From assembly GCF_002994745.2 (NCBI RefSeq), contig NC_037090.1:36513001-36577000 (forward strand): a stretch of DNA of 64,000 nucleotides, written 5' to 3'. Source of the stretch: Rosa chinensis (Eukaryota; Streptophyta; Magnoliopsida; Rosales; Rosaceae). The notes under the pieces are model-generated. The model searched no databases. It was not told the DNA's origin and saw nothing but the letters and a program-made list of their open reading frames with translations. Shown one piece after another: positions 35,164-52,716 of this stretch. The position numbers were made by a program, and so were the translations under genes. Within the stretch, counting starts at the first letter, position 1. Each line of letters opens with the position of its first letter.

Positions 35164-35526
35164 CTTTTTATTAACTTAAATTTTTATCTTCAACAACTTA
35201 GTTTTATCTTTTTATAGGAATTTCAGTATTTCAACCAAAAATTGAAAGTGTGATTTCACTTTCCTAAACAAATAGAAAAATGACAACAATGAAAGAGCCA
35301 GCAGTAAATAACAAAAACTTTATGCTCTACCTTTGGCATCAATTTTTCATTCATACACAAAAGGATTAACCATGGCAAGCTGCATAGTTTATCAACCTCG
35401 AGCGCAGCAAAAGACAAAATAGCAAAAAAACACATTTATTATCCTATCATACTAGATAAGCATGGCCTACAAACATGGTTCTCGCTCACTTTAACATGCC
35501 CTCCAATATGTTTCACGGCAAGAGAC
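35164..35526 (-). other. Probable 3' UTR of UGPase and flank
   Basis: AT-rich sequence between the LINE fragment and the UGPase stop codon. No separate gene is visible; the 3' untranslated region of the minus-strand UGPase gene must lie here. Confidence 0.45.
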
Positions 35527-42240
<6,714 letters not shown>

Positions 42241-42342
42241 TGCTGAACTGGCACACAAGCTTCTTCAACTTTCTAGAAGAGAACGAAAATGAAAATGAGA
42301 GAGAAAGAGAGAGATAACTGATAAAAGTGATGTGGTTGTGAA

Positions 42343-42356
42343 AATATATATATATA
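42343..42356 (-). promoter_or_regulatory. TATA-like element of the UGPase promoter
   Basis: On the minus strand CCCCTATATATATATATTTT lies roughly 105-120 bp upstream of the ATG, a normal place for a TATA box with a short leader. The intervening leader is C/T-rich on the coding strand (42285-42315). Since (TA)n repeats are common here, the call is tentative. Confidence 0.4.
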
Positions 42357-42359
42357 GGG

Positions 42360-43209
42360 GAGAGAGTGAGTGAACCTGAAACAAAGAGAGTGACCGCCAG
42401 ATTTCAAGGTTACGGAATTAGCGAGTGTGATCGGGTCGCTAGTTTAAATTGGTTTTGAAAAAAAAGAAAAAAGGAAAAAGAAAAAGAAAAAGAAAAAAAA
42501 GGAGAAACGAATATGCAGCGGCATATGACATTTGGTTCGAAGTAGCGCCTCTTTTACGCCGAGGCCAACACCTCACTCTCTCTCTCCCAACCCACCAGTT
42601 TTGAGCTGCCACCTATTTTTTTTTTTTTTTTGTTGAGAAGGAGATGCCACCTATTCGCATCCGATTGTCTTTCCCTTGTGAGGTCCACACCCCTATCAGG
42701 ATGAGATGCCACTTTGCCAACAGTTATTCTGCTCTTCTCCCTCGGCTAACGGTCTACGAAACTAGGACTAAGACGTAAATATATAATTTTGAATTTTCTT
42801 CTCTTTCGTTTTTCAATATTATTTTTGACGGGGTTTTATGCGAAATGTTCCTCGTGAATGTAATATCATCGTGTATCTTTTTTTTAGATTTTTTTTTTTT
42901 TGAGAATATCATCGTGTATCTTTTACTCAAGAAGATGGAGAAAATCGAATATACGATGTATTTATTTGTGTTTTGATTATGATAACTAACGAGTGAATTT
43001 CTTTTTAGCAAAAAGAGGAAAGAACATAAATGATGAAAGCTAAAAACCATTTGTTTTGGTTGCTCAAAGCCCAATATAGAAAAGCTTAACTTTTGTTTTT
43101 TTGAATTGACAAAATAAGGCTTCTTGGTGAGACTATAGTGATACATAAGATAGACCAACTATATTCGAAATTTATCGTTCACTTAAAAGAGAGCCTATAA
43201 GTTATGGAA
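42360..43209. other. UGPase upstream region, no gene
   Basis: AT-rich, with A-rich and T-rich runs (42455-42505, 42617-42632). A minus-strand frame of 134 codons (42754-43158) is Lys/Phe/Ser-rich with no domain and I do not accept it. Distal promoter of the minus-strand UGPase gene is the best description. Confidence 0.4.
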
Positions 43210-43871
43210 AAAACATAGCGAATAGACAAACAAACTAACACTCATTAGGGCTTATTAAGTAGCCTAACCTAACAAGCATAGGGCCCAAAAATAGAGGCCA
43301 CAGCCCAATAGCCCACAGTTTGCTCTAGCCCGAACCTAACAGCAAATAGCCCAATCTAACCTCTGTCGTTCTGTGCCAAGCCGCCAACAGTCTAACAAAG
43401 CAACCCCGCCTCCGCCACGAGGAACACCACCAACATCTTCACTCGATGTAGTCAACCGAAGCCCTCAGCGAGATCCAAACAGGAGAAGACCAGACCCATC
43501 CAAATCGATCTCCACCACACCAAGTCACCACCAAATAACTCCGCTGCCTATGCCACCATCAAAGCCATCACCTGTGCATTACCCCTCTATCCACCATGTC
43601 GCCGTTGATCCCACATGCTACAGTGCCCAGCAGACCAAGATCCGGCATCGATGATGTCAAACTCCAAGCAAAGAGACAAACTGAAAACAACTATTAGCAA
43701 GCTTTTGAGGCTCGTCCGGTAGCAGCCCCAACATCACGCGACCAAGGCCGACATAGATCTCAGGCCACCACCGAACGAGCATCGTTCGAGTATGCCGGAA
43801 GATGCACTAGGGTTATGGCAGAAGGCTTCGAAGAGAGAGAATCTCTCTCTCTTCTATGTGTTGTATAGTCA
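43210..43871 (-). repeat. GC-rich dispersed repeat, copy C (reverse orientation)
   Basis: Read on the minus strand it begins CTCTCTCTTCGAAGCC, passes through a GC-rich GGTGGTGG-type middle and ends with GGGCTATTGGGCTG and TTTTTGGGCCC. The order and composition match copies A, B and D only loosely. The + strand frame at 43373-43654 is proline-rich and has no domain. Confidence 0.35.
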
Positions 43872-43880
43872 AAAAAGTTT

Positions 43881-44294
43881 GGGTTAAATACTGATTACTA
43901 CCCTATAGTTTGGGTCCAAAATCAATTCAGTCTCTGAACTTCTAATTTCATCAAAAACACCCCTGCACTTTCAATTTTGATATGATAAGTCCAATTTGTT
44001 AGTTTTCCAATAATTGAAGTTATTTAACTTGTTAACGTGGCTCATATATGGCCTATGTTTTATGATGTGGTGTCGAGGTGGCCTGCATAGTCAATTTAGG
44101 AGTGAGTCCTACTATAAAATAAATAGTTTTTTAACAAATAATCCAACTATAACTTGAACTCATAACAGAATATTAACGAATTGGACCTATTAGATCAAAA
44201 TTGAAAGTGCATGGGTGTTTTTGATGAAATTAGAAGTCCAGGGACTGAATTGATTTTGGACCTAAACCACAGGGTAATAACTAGTCTTTAGCCC
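43881..44294. mobile_element. MULE-like MITE with ~115 bp inverted ends and 9 bp TSD
   Basis: The left end GGGTTAAATACTGATTACTA and the right end, reversed, GGGCTAAAGACTAGTTATTA start inverted repeats. Both arms continue through GGTCCAAAATCAATTCAGTC and TTCTAATTTCATCAAAAACA. AAAAAGTTT occurs immediately on both sides (43872-43880 and 44295-44303), a perfect 9 bp duplication as made by Mutator-like elements. The 414 bp element has no coding capacity. Confidence 0.88.
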
Positions 44295-44303
44295 AAAAAG
44301 TTT

Positions 44304-45490
44304 TTACTCGTTTTGGTTTATAGAAAAGCTTAACTGAAGCAATAAGCAATCGTAGTTTTTAGCTTATAAAAGTAGGCTCTTACCAACTTTAATAAGTTAA
44401 TGTCAAATTATGTAACGTTTGAAATAATTTAGCTGTTTTTAATTTTTTTCTTCTTCAAATCTAGTTTGCGGGTTAATTTATTGTTAAGCAACTTTATAAG
44501 TAATTTAAAGAACCCCATACTTTTGTCATTCTAAGTAAAATTTCATCAAATTTTGTGGAGTAAATTCTTGAAATGTTATTTGTACAAATTTGGCCAACGG
44601 AAAAGTATGAAAGTGCTAATTTGGGGGAACTTTTATTGCATACACCACTTTTATTGATTTAAAAATTAGCTCTCTCTGAACTATGTTATGTATGGATATC
44701 ATTTTAGTCAAGTATAAACGGACGAACCAAATGGACTGACAAAAGAATCTTATTATTACTGGTTGAGGAATTTTTTTTTCTTATGCGACCAACTTTTTGA
44801 TACCATACGACCATTTGTTAAAGTTAATTTTACTTATGTTACCAATACTATAGTTAATATTTGGGAAGTTCACCCTTTGTAAGGACAAAAATTGTTCTAT
44901 GCACTGGCGGTGCAATTAACCCAACACTTATTAGATGATCTTAATTAACTCATGATATTCGTAGTCGACCTTTTTTTTTCAAACCAAAAAGTGTACTTGA
45001 TGTTTTTCAACCGTTCATTTATATTAGTGTAAGTGCACGTCGATGCTCTGAAAACAAGGAAAAAAACTCTTTGTCCTAAATATAGTTTTTTCTTTCTTTC
45101 TCTGTGCAAACCAAGTTCCTAACCTCCATTAGTTATTCATTATATTGTAAAACCATGCGTTGCAGTAATAGAGGCCTCGTGGCCCTCAATGAAATCCAGC
45201 ACCATTACACTTGAATGAAAATCATTAGCTTTCTCTACATTTTTTTTCTTTCTTATCTTTAATATTCATGTTTGTTTTATATCAGAGGCACTAATTGTAC
45301 ATAGTTAAATTGACAATTTTGCTATATTAGGAACGAGTCACAAATATATGCCCTGACATTTGTGGGCCCTAGATGACATGTTTCCATTAGATTAAAATGA
45401 AAAGAAACATGGTCATTGAGTTGCTTGTGAGTGCTTGTTGTTGTTGTTGTTTTTTTTTTTTTTTTTTTTTTTTTTTGTGAAAATTCAATT
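44304..45490. other. AT-rich intergenic stretch with a T tract
   Basis: No gene seen. A (TTG)n run passes into an uninterrupted T tract of about 27 (45450-45476), possibly the poly(A) of an old minus-strand retroposon; no partner structure was identified. Confidence 0.4.
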
Positions 45491-47160
45491 TTCTGTTAAG
45501 GGTAAAAATTATAAATAGTACCTGAACGATGCCTCCATCTTATCGATGGTATCTAAACTTTATATTTTGTCACAATCAGTACCTGAACTCTTCGTCTTCA
45601 TTTGAAGTAGTACCTAAGACCACCTACGGTCACTACTCTGGTCAAAAATGACATGTGAGGCACAAGTGTCTCATTTACTAGGGTTAAAGATGACATTGTA
45701 CTAGTTGTTGAGGATACATTTTCTATTATCTTTAATAAATTTAGCATTATTAAGTGTATTTGTGTAGTTTGCCGAGTCTCAAAAAATTCTAAGAGCACAG
45801 GTCGCACCTCCTTGTAGCCCCAGTCTTGTTTTCTCCTCCGTCCAGCAACAAGTTTAGAGATGTCTTCGTCGTACGGGACGTGATTGTCAGAACCCTCTTG
45901 GCTACTCTATTGGTTTTTGGTGGGATCTTGGGTCTAATAGCTGTGTTAAGGATGGAGAAGGGAGGTTGTCCGATGGGGCAGGAGCGTTTCTAGGATCGAT
46001 GGTGGTGGGATCATTAGTGGAAGACAGGTGCAAAGGGTCGAACCACACCATTTGGCAGCGTTGGGGCTTGGAGTAAGAGAGACGGGCTTATTGGGGTGAG
46101 GCTGAGATGTGATGCGGCTAAAATAGCTTCACAATTTAACCCTGCAAAATGTAGTTGTCAGTATAGGATAAACAAGGATCGTTCAGTCCGGGGATTGTAG
46201 GGTACACCTACACAAAAATGTCAATTAACAAATAAAGAAATAAAATGGGGGGTTTTGAAATTTGGTTCCTAATCTACTTAAAATAAAAACAAAACAAATA
46301 AACCTATATACAATGATCGACTTCCCTAACCTAGACCAATACCACTCGGAAATTACGAAGTGTAAAAACAGAAAATTCATTTCAACATGCTACAAAAACG
46401 TGCCCATCTTAAATGCCTAGATAAGAGCCCAAATGAAAAGCCTCAGCGGATCAATCCATTTATCTGATTCGTTCTAATGTAGGCTTGGATCGGAAAAGTC
46501 TTTACTAAGCCTAATACTACTAATTTTCGAAAACACTTAGCGTAATTCTCTTAACTAGTAGTATTATCTAACCCTCGAATCAACTTACACGTGCAAATTA
46601 ACCATTACACATAGAATTTAACACGTAATTTCCAGAATCGTTTAATCATTAAAGCATGATTTTTATCACTCGTTAGAACTAATTACTACTTGTTTAACTC
46701 AGCGGCTTAACAAATAACAATTACTCTTGGCAAATTAAGCAAACACATAAGAACTCTCACCGTTATTCTAGCATGCAAACTTATGAACCTAAACATGTAA
46801 AAGGGCACAAGATTGTAACATGCATCATAAAAGAATTCTCAAAATTAACTCAATAATAAACTGAAAATCTCAAAAATATTAATAAAAATATTCTGAAAAT
46901 TTCATGTCTCCAATTATACAACTCGCAAATCCAAACACACAAAACCGAAACAAAAATTATAAGTAGAGTCATAGTTACACTTTGAAGTGTTTTCCTTAGC
47001 GGCTTGGCAATAAGGTGATGAACTCGTCTCTGCTATGGTGGTGGAGTGTCCTTGACTTAGCGCCTAGGAACTTCGTGGATTGATGGATGGGTGGTTGTCA
47101 CGGTCTTGTTGATGATGGAAGTTTGAGGAATGAATTGGGCAGAGTCTCGGAAAAGTTTTT

Positions 47161-47250
47161 GGCCAGGAAGTGATAGGCAAAGAAGTGATCGGCCAGGAAG
47201 CCATAGGCCGGGAAGTGATAGGCAAGGAAGTGATCGACCAGGAAGCGATC
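47161..47250 (+). repeat. Six exact-length copies of a 15 bp unit
   Basis: 90 bp that split into six 15-mers of the form GGCCAGGAAGTGATA/C. Alternate copies resemble each other, suggesting a 30 bp higher-order unit. Being a multiple of three, it creates pentapeptide-repeat frames on both strands that are not evidence of a gene. Confidence 0.9.
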
Positions 47251-47364
47251 ATAATTCTGGTCTGGACGTTGCCTATTTATAGGGGAGCATTGGTTGGCTT
47301 TTGTGGATCATACCTTTCATCATTTGGACGGATGAGATTGCATCATAATTCTTTTAATTTCTCA

Positions 47365-47548
47365 GCTGAAACGTCTCCTTTATGGCATTAATTCTTCTCA
47401 TAATGGGGTCTTTTAACAAGCTGAAACGTCTTTTTCTTATTTATTTTCCAGTCGAAACATCTTTCTCCTTTATTCCCCAACTGAAAAATGTCTTTCTCCT
47501 TTATTCTCCAATTGAAAACGTCTTTCTCCTTTATTTCCCTTCTTCATT
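47365..47548 (+). repeat. ~33 bp degenerate tandem repeat
   Basis: Four to five units of the type TGAAAACGTCTTTCTCCTTT followed by ATTCTCCAA, increasingly regular towards the right. Confidence 0.75.
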
Positions 47549-49065
47549 GCTGGGTCAAATGTCTTAAATGCTTTATTTTATGACTCCATAATTGCTGTTT
47601 CCAAGAGTTCCACCAGGCAAGGTTTTCTACAACAAGCAGGAGAATATCAGAATTTTCTAGAGAAAATAAAGAGAATTAAAATGTAAAGACCGCAAAAACA
47701 GTCAACAGTGAGGAATCCTGATCCAGCTAGGATTTTTCATGAATTTTACTTTTTCTGCCTTTTTCACTCCAAACACTCAACAAGACTCTCAAAATGACTT
47801 AATGACTCAAAACACTAAACTAAGGGAGAAATAAGGCTAAAACGGGGCACATATTTAATAATATCGTCACACTTTTTGTTCCTATCAAGATGGGAGATTG
47901 ATCTGATCTTGGTTGATTGTAGACGGGATCAGGGATCTTTCTGGTAGGGATTATTGTAGGTTGGTCCGGTGATCGATCTGCGCTGAGTAGATTGGTGTTT
48001 TGCAAGTTGGGATCGGAGATCGTTCTGGTTTGGCATGTGCCTAATCGAGGTTGTCAACTCAGTTCAGGCAGGTGGTTTGGGTTTAACAGTGTTGCTGCGA
48101 TGGTGGGGAGGGCTCGACGGCAGTTGTGACTTGGTGTGGATGGTGGTGCGATGTTAGGGGTGAGATAGGAACGATCATGGGCCTAACATGGTCTCCTCCC
48201 AATCTTGGACAGCTCTTGGGCCTGGGTTCAGAAATTGGGCCCAATTTGGGCAGCTATGTTTTTAGCTTTCAATTATTCTGTTTTGTTAGTTATTGCTTAT
48301 TTACTGTTTTCAATAAGGAGATGTAGGCTTGTCCCGGTATGAGCACCTTGCGTTCCTGATTGCCCTAGTTATGCGATGAGCTCTTGGTTTTGTCAAATGG
48401 TCGCAACCTCCTAGCGGCAAGATGAAATAGAGTATTGTCGGATTAGATTCCGTGCGACAACATAATAGAAAAGCTGCGCTATTTGTTATGATGTTTCACT
48501 TTTGTGGAGTTATCTTTTCGTTATGTCACCACTTTGCAAAGCAAATAGAATTGTCAATCGAGCACTCTTTGTTAGCTGGTGCATGTTAGAGAATATTACT
48601 TATTGTAATATTAGATTCAGGCTCTATGTCCTCCTTTTGTATTCTATGGTTTCATTAATCAAGACTTGAGGGCAGCAACATGGCCCTTCTTAAAATATAT
48701 ATATATATATATATATATTTATTTATTTGTGTTGCAATTATTGTTGTGCACTGAATTTGGCTTAAAATGAACGAAATGGAGGGGAAATTGGTAGGATTTC
48801 CCTTGAATTGCCTTTTTTTTTAGAGAGAATTCCCATAACAATGGTACATTTGAGGGTAACAACGTCATTTTGTCCTAATAAATGAGACATATACACATCA
48901 CATGTTAATTTTTGCTAGAATAGTGACCAAAAGTGGCTTTAGGTACCACTTCAAAAGAATTTGAGGAATTTAGGTACTAGTTGTGACAACAAATAAATCT
49001 TAGGTATCATCGATAAGATGAATGTATAATTTAGGTACTATTTGTGATTTTTACTCTTTTGTTAA

Positions 49066-49974
49066 TAAAAAAAGAAGAAGAAAAAAAAATAGCTCGAAGG
49101 GCTGGAACCTAAAAAAGAGAACAACATCAGCTCAAAAAGAGCAAGAACCCAACACCCTACTACAAAAAGGAAGAAAAAACATAACCCTCTAAAGAAGAAA
49201 CACAATCTCAATAAAGGGGCAGGACCAAACTACCTAGGAAGTCACCATTCAAGGAATAAATTTAAGTATTGTTATTATATATCTAAGGAACTCCAACTCA
49301 CTTATCTCGACCGAAGCCCATTATTGAACCTCTAAAAGAAGAATTTGGTGCTCTAGTCTTATCTTCTCAATAGTAGAAATCACCTTGATTGGAGCATCTA
49401 TAATGCCATCAATATCAAGGGAAAGAGAGGGTGCTCATTCCAAACAATGAAAAATTTAGGGAACTTCAAAGCGTGCTTATGGGGCCTCCTCTTGTTAGCT
49501 AGCTTCATTTGATCAATCGCTTCCTTTCGGAATACATAAGTTGGGAATTGATGCCTTGTAGTGAAGATTACAAAGTAAAAGAAAAGGGCAGGTCCTAATT
49601 ATTGGATGGAACCATATGACGTGAGAGTGTACACTCGAAGCGATACACTAAAAAAAGTTCAGGAAGCTATCAAGAGTGGTAAATGAAATTATGTGAATTA
49701 AATTAATAAGTTTTTTTGATTAATTCAAGGCAGCATCCTATGTTTATGGTGCCAGCTATGTAAAACAAATATGAACGTACCAAGCATCTCTTTGTTATAT
49801 CACTACTAAAATATCTTTAATAGACATCACATAATAGAAATCAGTTGGATATGACCACGATGTAAAAAGCATTTTAATACATCGCTTCTCAAAATTGTGA
49901 TTTCTATATCTATTTGGGACATCAATTGTTAAGATAACTAGTTTGAAAGGTTTATTTCAGAATTGTGGGTTTAT
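49066..49974. other. Unassigned stretch, possible LINE relics
   Basis: It starts with an A/G-rich tract. 49090-49560 has a few reverse-strand stretches with only occasional stops (for example near 49300-49430), but no motif I can name. Remaining sequence is AT-rich with no gene. Confidence 0.3.
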
Positions 49975-50354
49975 CTACTTCTTTATTTCAGGGAATTCCT
50001 CCACCGGATTTTCATTAATTCCTAGAGCATTGCATCCTTGGATTCAGGTCTCTGCTAGAGATTGAGGCCGTATGGAGACTTGGAATCGAAGCTGTTGATA
50101 GAGAGAAACTCGGCCACAAATTCAAGGTTATTTATGGTCTTCTTGCTGAGCTGCCATTCATTTGGGATGGGAGGGATCACATGAGGTTTGCCTAAGGGCT
50201 CCTCCGCGGTGGTGAATTCGTGAATGTATTGTTTCGATGCGTCATCGTTTAGGTTGGCATTGGTGCTATCATTGTCGTTGTCGAAGGAGGTTGAGGGTTT
50301 GATAGGGTTTCGCTTTGAAGAAGAGTTTGAAGGCAGAGAGATCGAGATTCTCAT
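49975..50354 (-). pseudogene. 5' fragment of a MOS2-like (G-patch/KOW) gene, broken
   Basis: The frame from 50354 reads MRISISLPSNSSSKRNPIKP, later EFTTAEEP, HVIPPIPNEWQ and YGLNL, then a TAG at 50057-50055 and a further TAG soon after. Plant MOS2 starts with the same layout (SLPSKS..., KxVIPPIxNxW, SYGLNLR), so the first TAG sits where Arg is expected. The G-patch and KOW domains are absent. MOS2 is a nuclear RNA-binding protein needed for immunity signalling and miRNA processing (family knowledge). A transcribed short product cannot be excluded. Confidence 0.65.
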
Positions 50355-50559
50355 AGTGCTTTGTTGTGTGTGACTTCCACAACTTCGAGTTTCTTTTTGT
50401 TAAGAGTTATTTTTCAATATGAGCTTTGCTTGTTTTATTTGTTCCAATATGAGTTGCATCGGAGAGTCAACACTTGGAGGTAAGAGAGGGAGGAAATTTA
50501 GGATGGGATTGGGTTGAAAGAGGAGTTTTTGGAGATGTCAAGAATGGAGAGATGGGTGA

Positions 50560-50850
50560 GATGAAGCTAAATTAAGCTGGATCCTCTTATTTGCTTCCCA
50601 AAAGCTAAAACTGCTTCTCTTGTTATTTAAGATCTTCGAGTCAGATCCAATGAGCTGATTTGAGTGTACATCAACTAAAGCAATGGTGTTTGGTAATTTG
50701 ATTTCTGAAAGGTCAAACTTGAGTTGGTTGTTTGAGAGCTTAAGGATCTTTTTAGCTTTGAAATTCCATCAGTAAATTGATTGTGGGGCAAGTCTATGGA
50801 GTTCAGAGACTCAGGACTTGGAAGGGTTCCTCTTAATTGACTACCCTAAA
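50560..50850 (-). pseudogene. Leucine-rich-repeat gene fragment
   Basis: The minus strand reads, with frame changes, LRGTLPSPESLNSIDL, then LKLSNNQLKFDLSEIKLPNT and VDVHSNQLIGS, typical extracellular plant LRR units (LxLSxNxL). No start, no kinase and no flanking LRRs: a relic of an LRR receptor-like or LRR-only protein. Confidence 0.6.
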
Positions 50851-51039
50851 CCTGAACATCTCTAATCTGATTTAATTCGGACATGGATGGTGAAGAATTG
50901 AGAAAATTGAAGAAAAAGATTTTTTTTATTTATTATTATTTTTTTTATCATTTATGTTTGACAATGGGTACTTTAGGAAATTTTCAATTCGGTCTCATGC
51001 CACGCCATCACTTGACGGAAGATTTGGATGAAGCTTCGA

Positions 51040-51150
51040 GAATTGTACATGGCTGATTAAAATTGAGAGCACAGGGGTAATCTTGATGAAATTAGAAGAA
51101 TATAGACTAACATGAAGAAGTTGGACTAAGTAAACTGAAATTTATCCCTA
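51040..51150 (+). repeat. Half-copy of the 43.9 kb MITE arm
   Basis: AAAATTGAGAGCACAGGGGT and TTGATGAAATTAGAAG, then TAAACTGAAATTTATCCCTA, follow the order of the right arm of the MULE-like MITE at 44190-44280 with divergence. The other arm was not found. Confidence 0.45.
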
Positions 51151-51888
51151 GTTAAAAGTAGTTTTGAGGAAAAAATTTTGAACAAAATAAGAAAATGGGT
51201 TGGACCTCCCTTCAACAATTCCTTCTTCTAACCCTCTTTTTCTATATATTTCTTTTGGGTTTTGTTGTTTACTTTCATGAAATGAATGTTTATGTTTTTT
51301 TTTTTTCTAATTTATCTTTGAAACAAGAAGGCTCATAGGTATTGATGGCGTAGAGGCCAAAATCACCCCCTATACAAATTTGGAATCACAATAACTGTGG
51401 GGATGGTCAATTATTCTAGATCAATAATTAGGACAATTAACTCAGTCATTAATACGGCAGTAAGTATGGTAATTACTGTGCGCAATGATTACAATTATAA
51501 ATGCGCATTGATTAATCGTTATAAGTGCGCAGTGATTTATTGTCATAAGTGTGCAGTAATTGCCATCATAAGTGCATGAGTAAATGCAGTCATAAAAGCA
51601 GTTGTAATGATGACTTTTCACCCAAAGTATGTTATCGCCTATATAAATGACACTGGACATCCAAGTAATGCATTTCAATCAGAGTCGTTTTATTACACTT
51701 GACTAAGATAAATATTAACTTAGGCATCATAGAGTTTTCTGCAGGTCCCCCCTTCCTCTTTAAGCTGACAATCAAACTTCAAGTCAACACCCAAATCAAG
51801 CTTCTCAATCATTCCTAGTCAGCTTCCGCTCTAGTCTGCAATCATTGTTGAGTCTAAATCCTCTTCGAAATTTTTTGTCACCAACAAG

Positions 51889-51908
51889 TGACACTGTCTG
51901 TGGGAACC
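51889..51908 (+). promoter_or_regulatory. Primer-binding-like site of the small LTR element
   Basis: TGACACTGTCTGTGGGAACC, five bases after the 5' LTR, resembling the TGGCGCCGTCTGTGGGAA form common in plant Ty3/gypsy elements, with CpG-type decay. Confidence 0.6.
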
Positions 51909-52716
51909 ACTTTTCCCTAAAAAGTAATGGTCGAAAGCTGCACCTTAGGAAATTTCATTTATGTCCCTAAGGACTAGGAGTGACGGAATACAAGCCCCAA
52001 AGAGACAAGAGTCCAGTAATGTAGACTAGTATTCTTTCCTTTAGTAATCATTTTTCTGATTTTCACTTTCTTTTGTATTTGAAATTTCTTTGTGGCTGGT
52101 GTTACTGAAATGTATGTGTAAGGCTGGTGGCAAAAGTAAATACCTAAGGCCGGTGGCCAAAAACAATAATAAAATGTTATTTATCAGATTCAAAGGGAAA
52201 TGGGGGCAATTCCATATCTTATGCTGAAAACGACTCTTCACCTCGAGGAAAGAATTGAGGTGCCCAAGGCCCGAGGAAAGAATCGAGGTGGCTAGGGCCT
52301 GAGGAAAGATTTGGGGTGACCAAGATGGCCAAGGCCTGAAGAAAGGATCGGGGTAATCAGGGCTTGAGGAAATATTCGAGGCAAAATTCAATACAGCCAA
52401 GGATCTTGAAATTTCCTCTTAGGACGTGTCCAAAGAGAAAATTTGAGGGCATTATAGGGGTGGTCAATTATTTTAGACTCATAATTATAACAAGTAACGC
52501 GTTCATTAATACGATGGTAAATATTGGTCATGAAAATGACAATGATTGTGGCAATAAGTGCAATAATAACTATGCGCAATTATTACAATTATAAGTGCAC
52601 AATGATTAACTATCATAAGTGCACAATGATTAACTGTTATAAGTGCAGCAATGATTGCCATCATAAGTCCATGAGTAAGAATCCGTTGAATTCAAGAAAC
52701 CCTAAACCCTAAACCT

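Larger units (their letters stand above)
46110..47887. mobile_element. TG...CA element with 5 bp TSD, probably a solo LTR
   Basis: The element begins TGATGCGGCTAAAATAGC and ends TTGTTCCTATCA. AGATG lies directly on both sides (46105-46109 and 47888-47892). No inner direct repeat of its ends was found, so a 1778 bp solo LTR is the simplest reading. It contains two minisatellites. A different TG...CA class cannot be ruled out. Confidence 0.65.
45790..48690 (+). repeat. GC-rich dispersed repeat, copy D, split by an insertion
   Basis: The two parts are 45790-46109 and 47888-48690. The second carries GTCGCAACCTCCTAGCGGCA near 48400, matching 17139-17158 of copy B with one change, at the same place relative to a GGGCC-rich stretch upstream. 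No acceptable reading frame. Confidence 0.45.
45500..49056. mobile_element. MULE-like element with ~200 bp TIRs and GC-rich interior
   Basis: The left arm (45500 to about 45700) starts GGGTAAAAATTATAAATAGTACC. The right arm (about 48860-49056), reversed, starts GAGTAAAAATCACAAATAGTACC. Both arms share the order CTTATCGATG, GGTACTAnTTGTGAC-type and ATTTATTAGG-type words. Flanks are TTCTGTTAA (45491-45499) and TTTTGTTAA (49057-49065), 8 of 9 matching. No transposase is seen. The interior is GC-rich and resembles copies A-C of the dispersed repeat, interrupted by a TG...CA element at 46110-47887. The layout is Pack-MULE-like, although the cargo could instead be a repeat. Confidence 0.78.

Noticed and set aside
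42754..43158. 134-codon minus-strand frame upstream of UGPase
   Set aside because: Low complexity, AT-driven, no domain, no codon structure.
47064..47391. Pentapeptide-repeat proteins on both strands
   Set aside because: Both result from the 15 bp minisatellite; a repeat length divisible by three keeps any frame open.
51397..51678. Short frames on both strands with Tyr/Cys/Asn repeats
   Set aside because: They come from ~25 bp repeats in the 5' LTR of the small LTR element.
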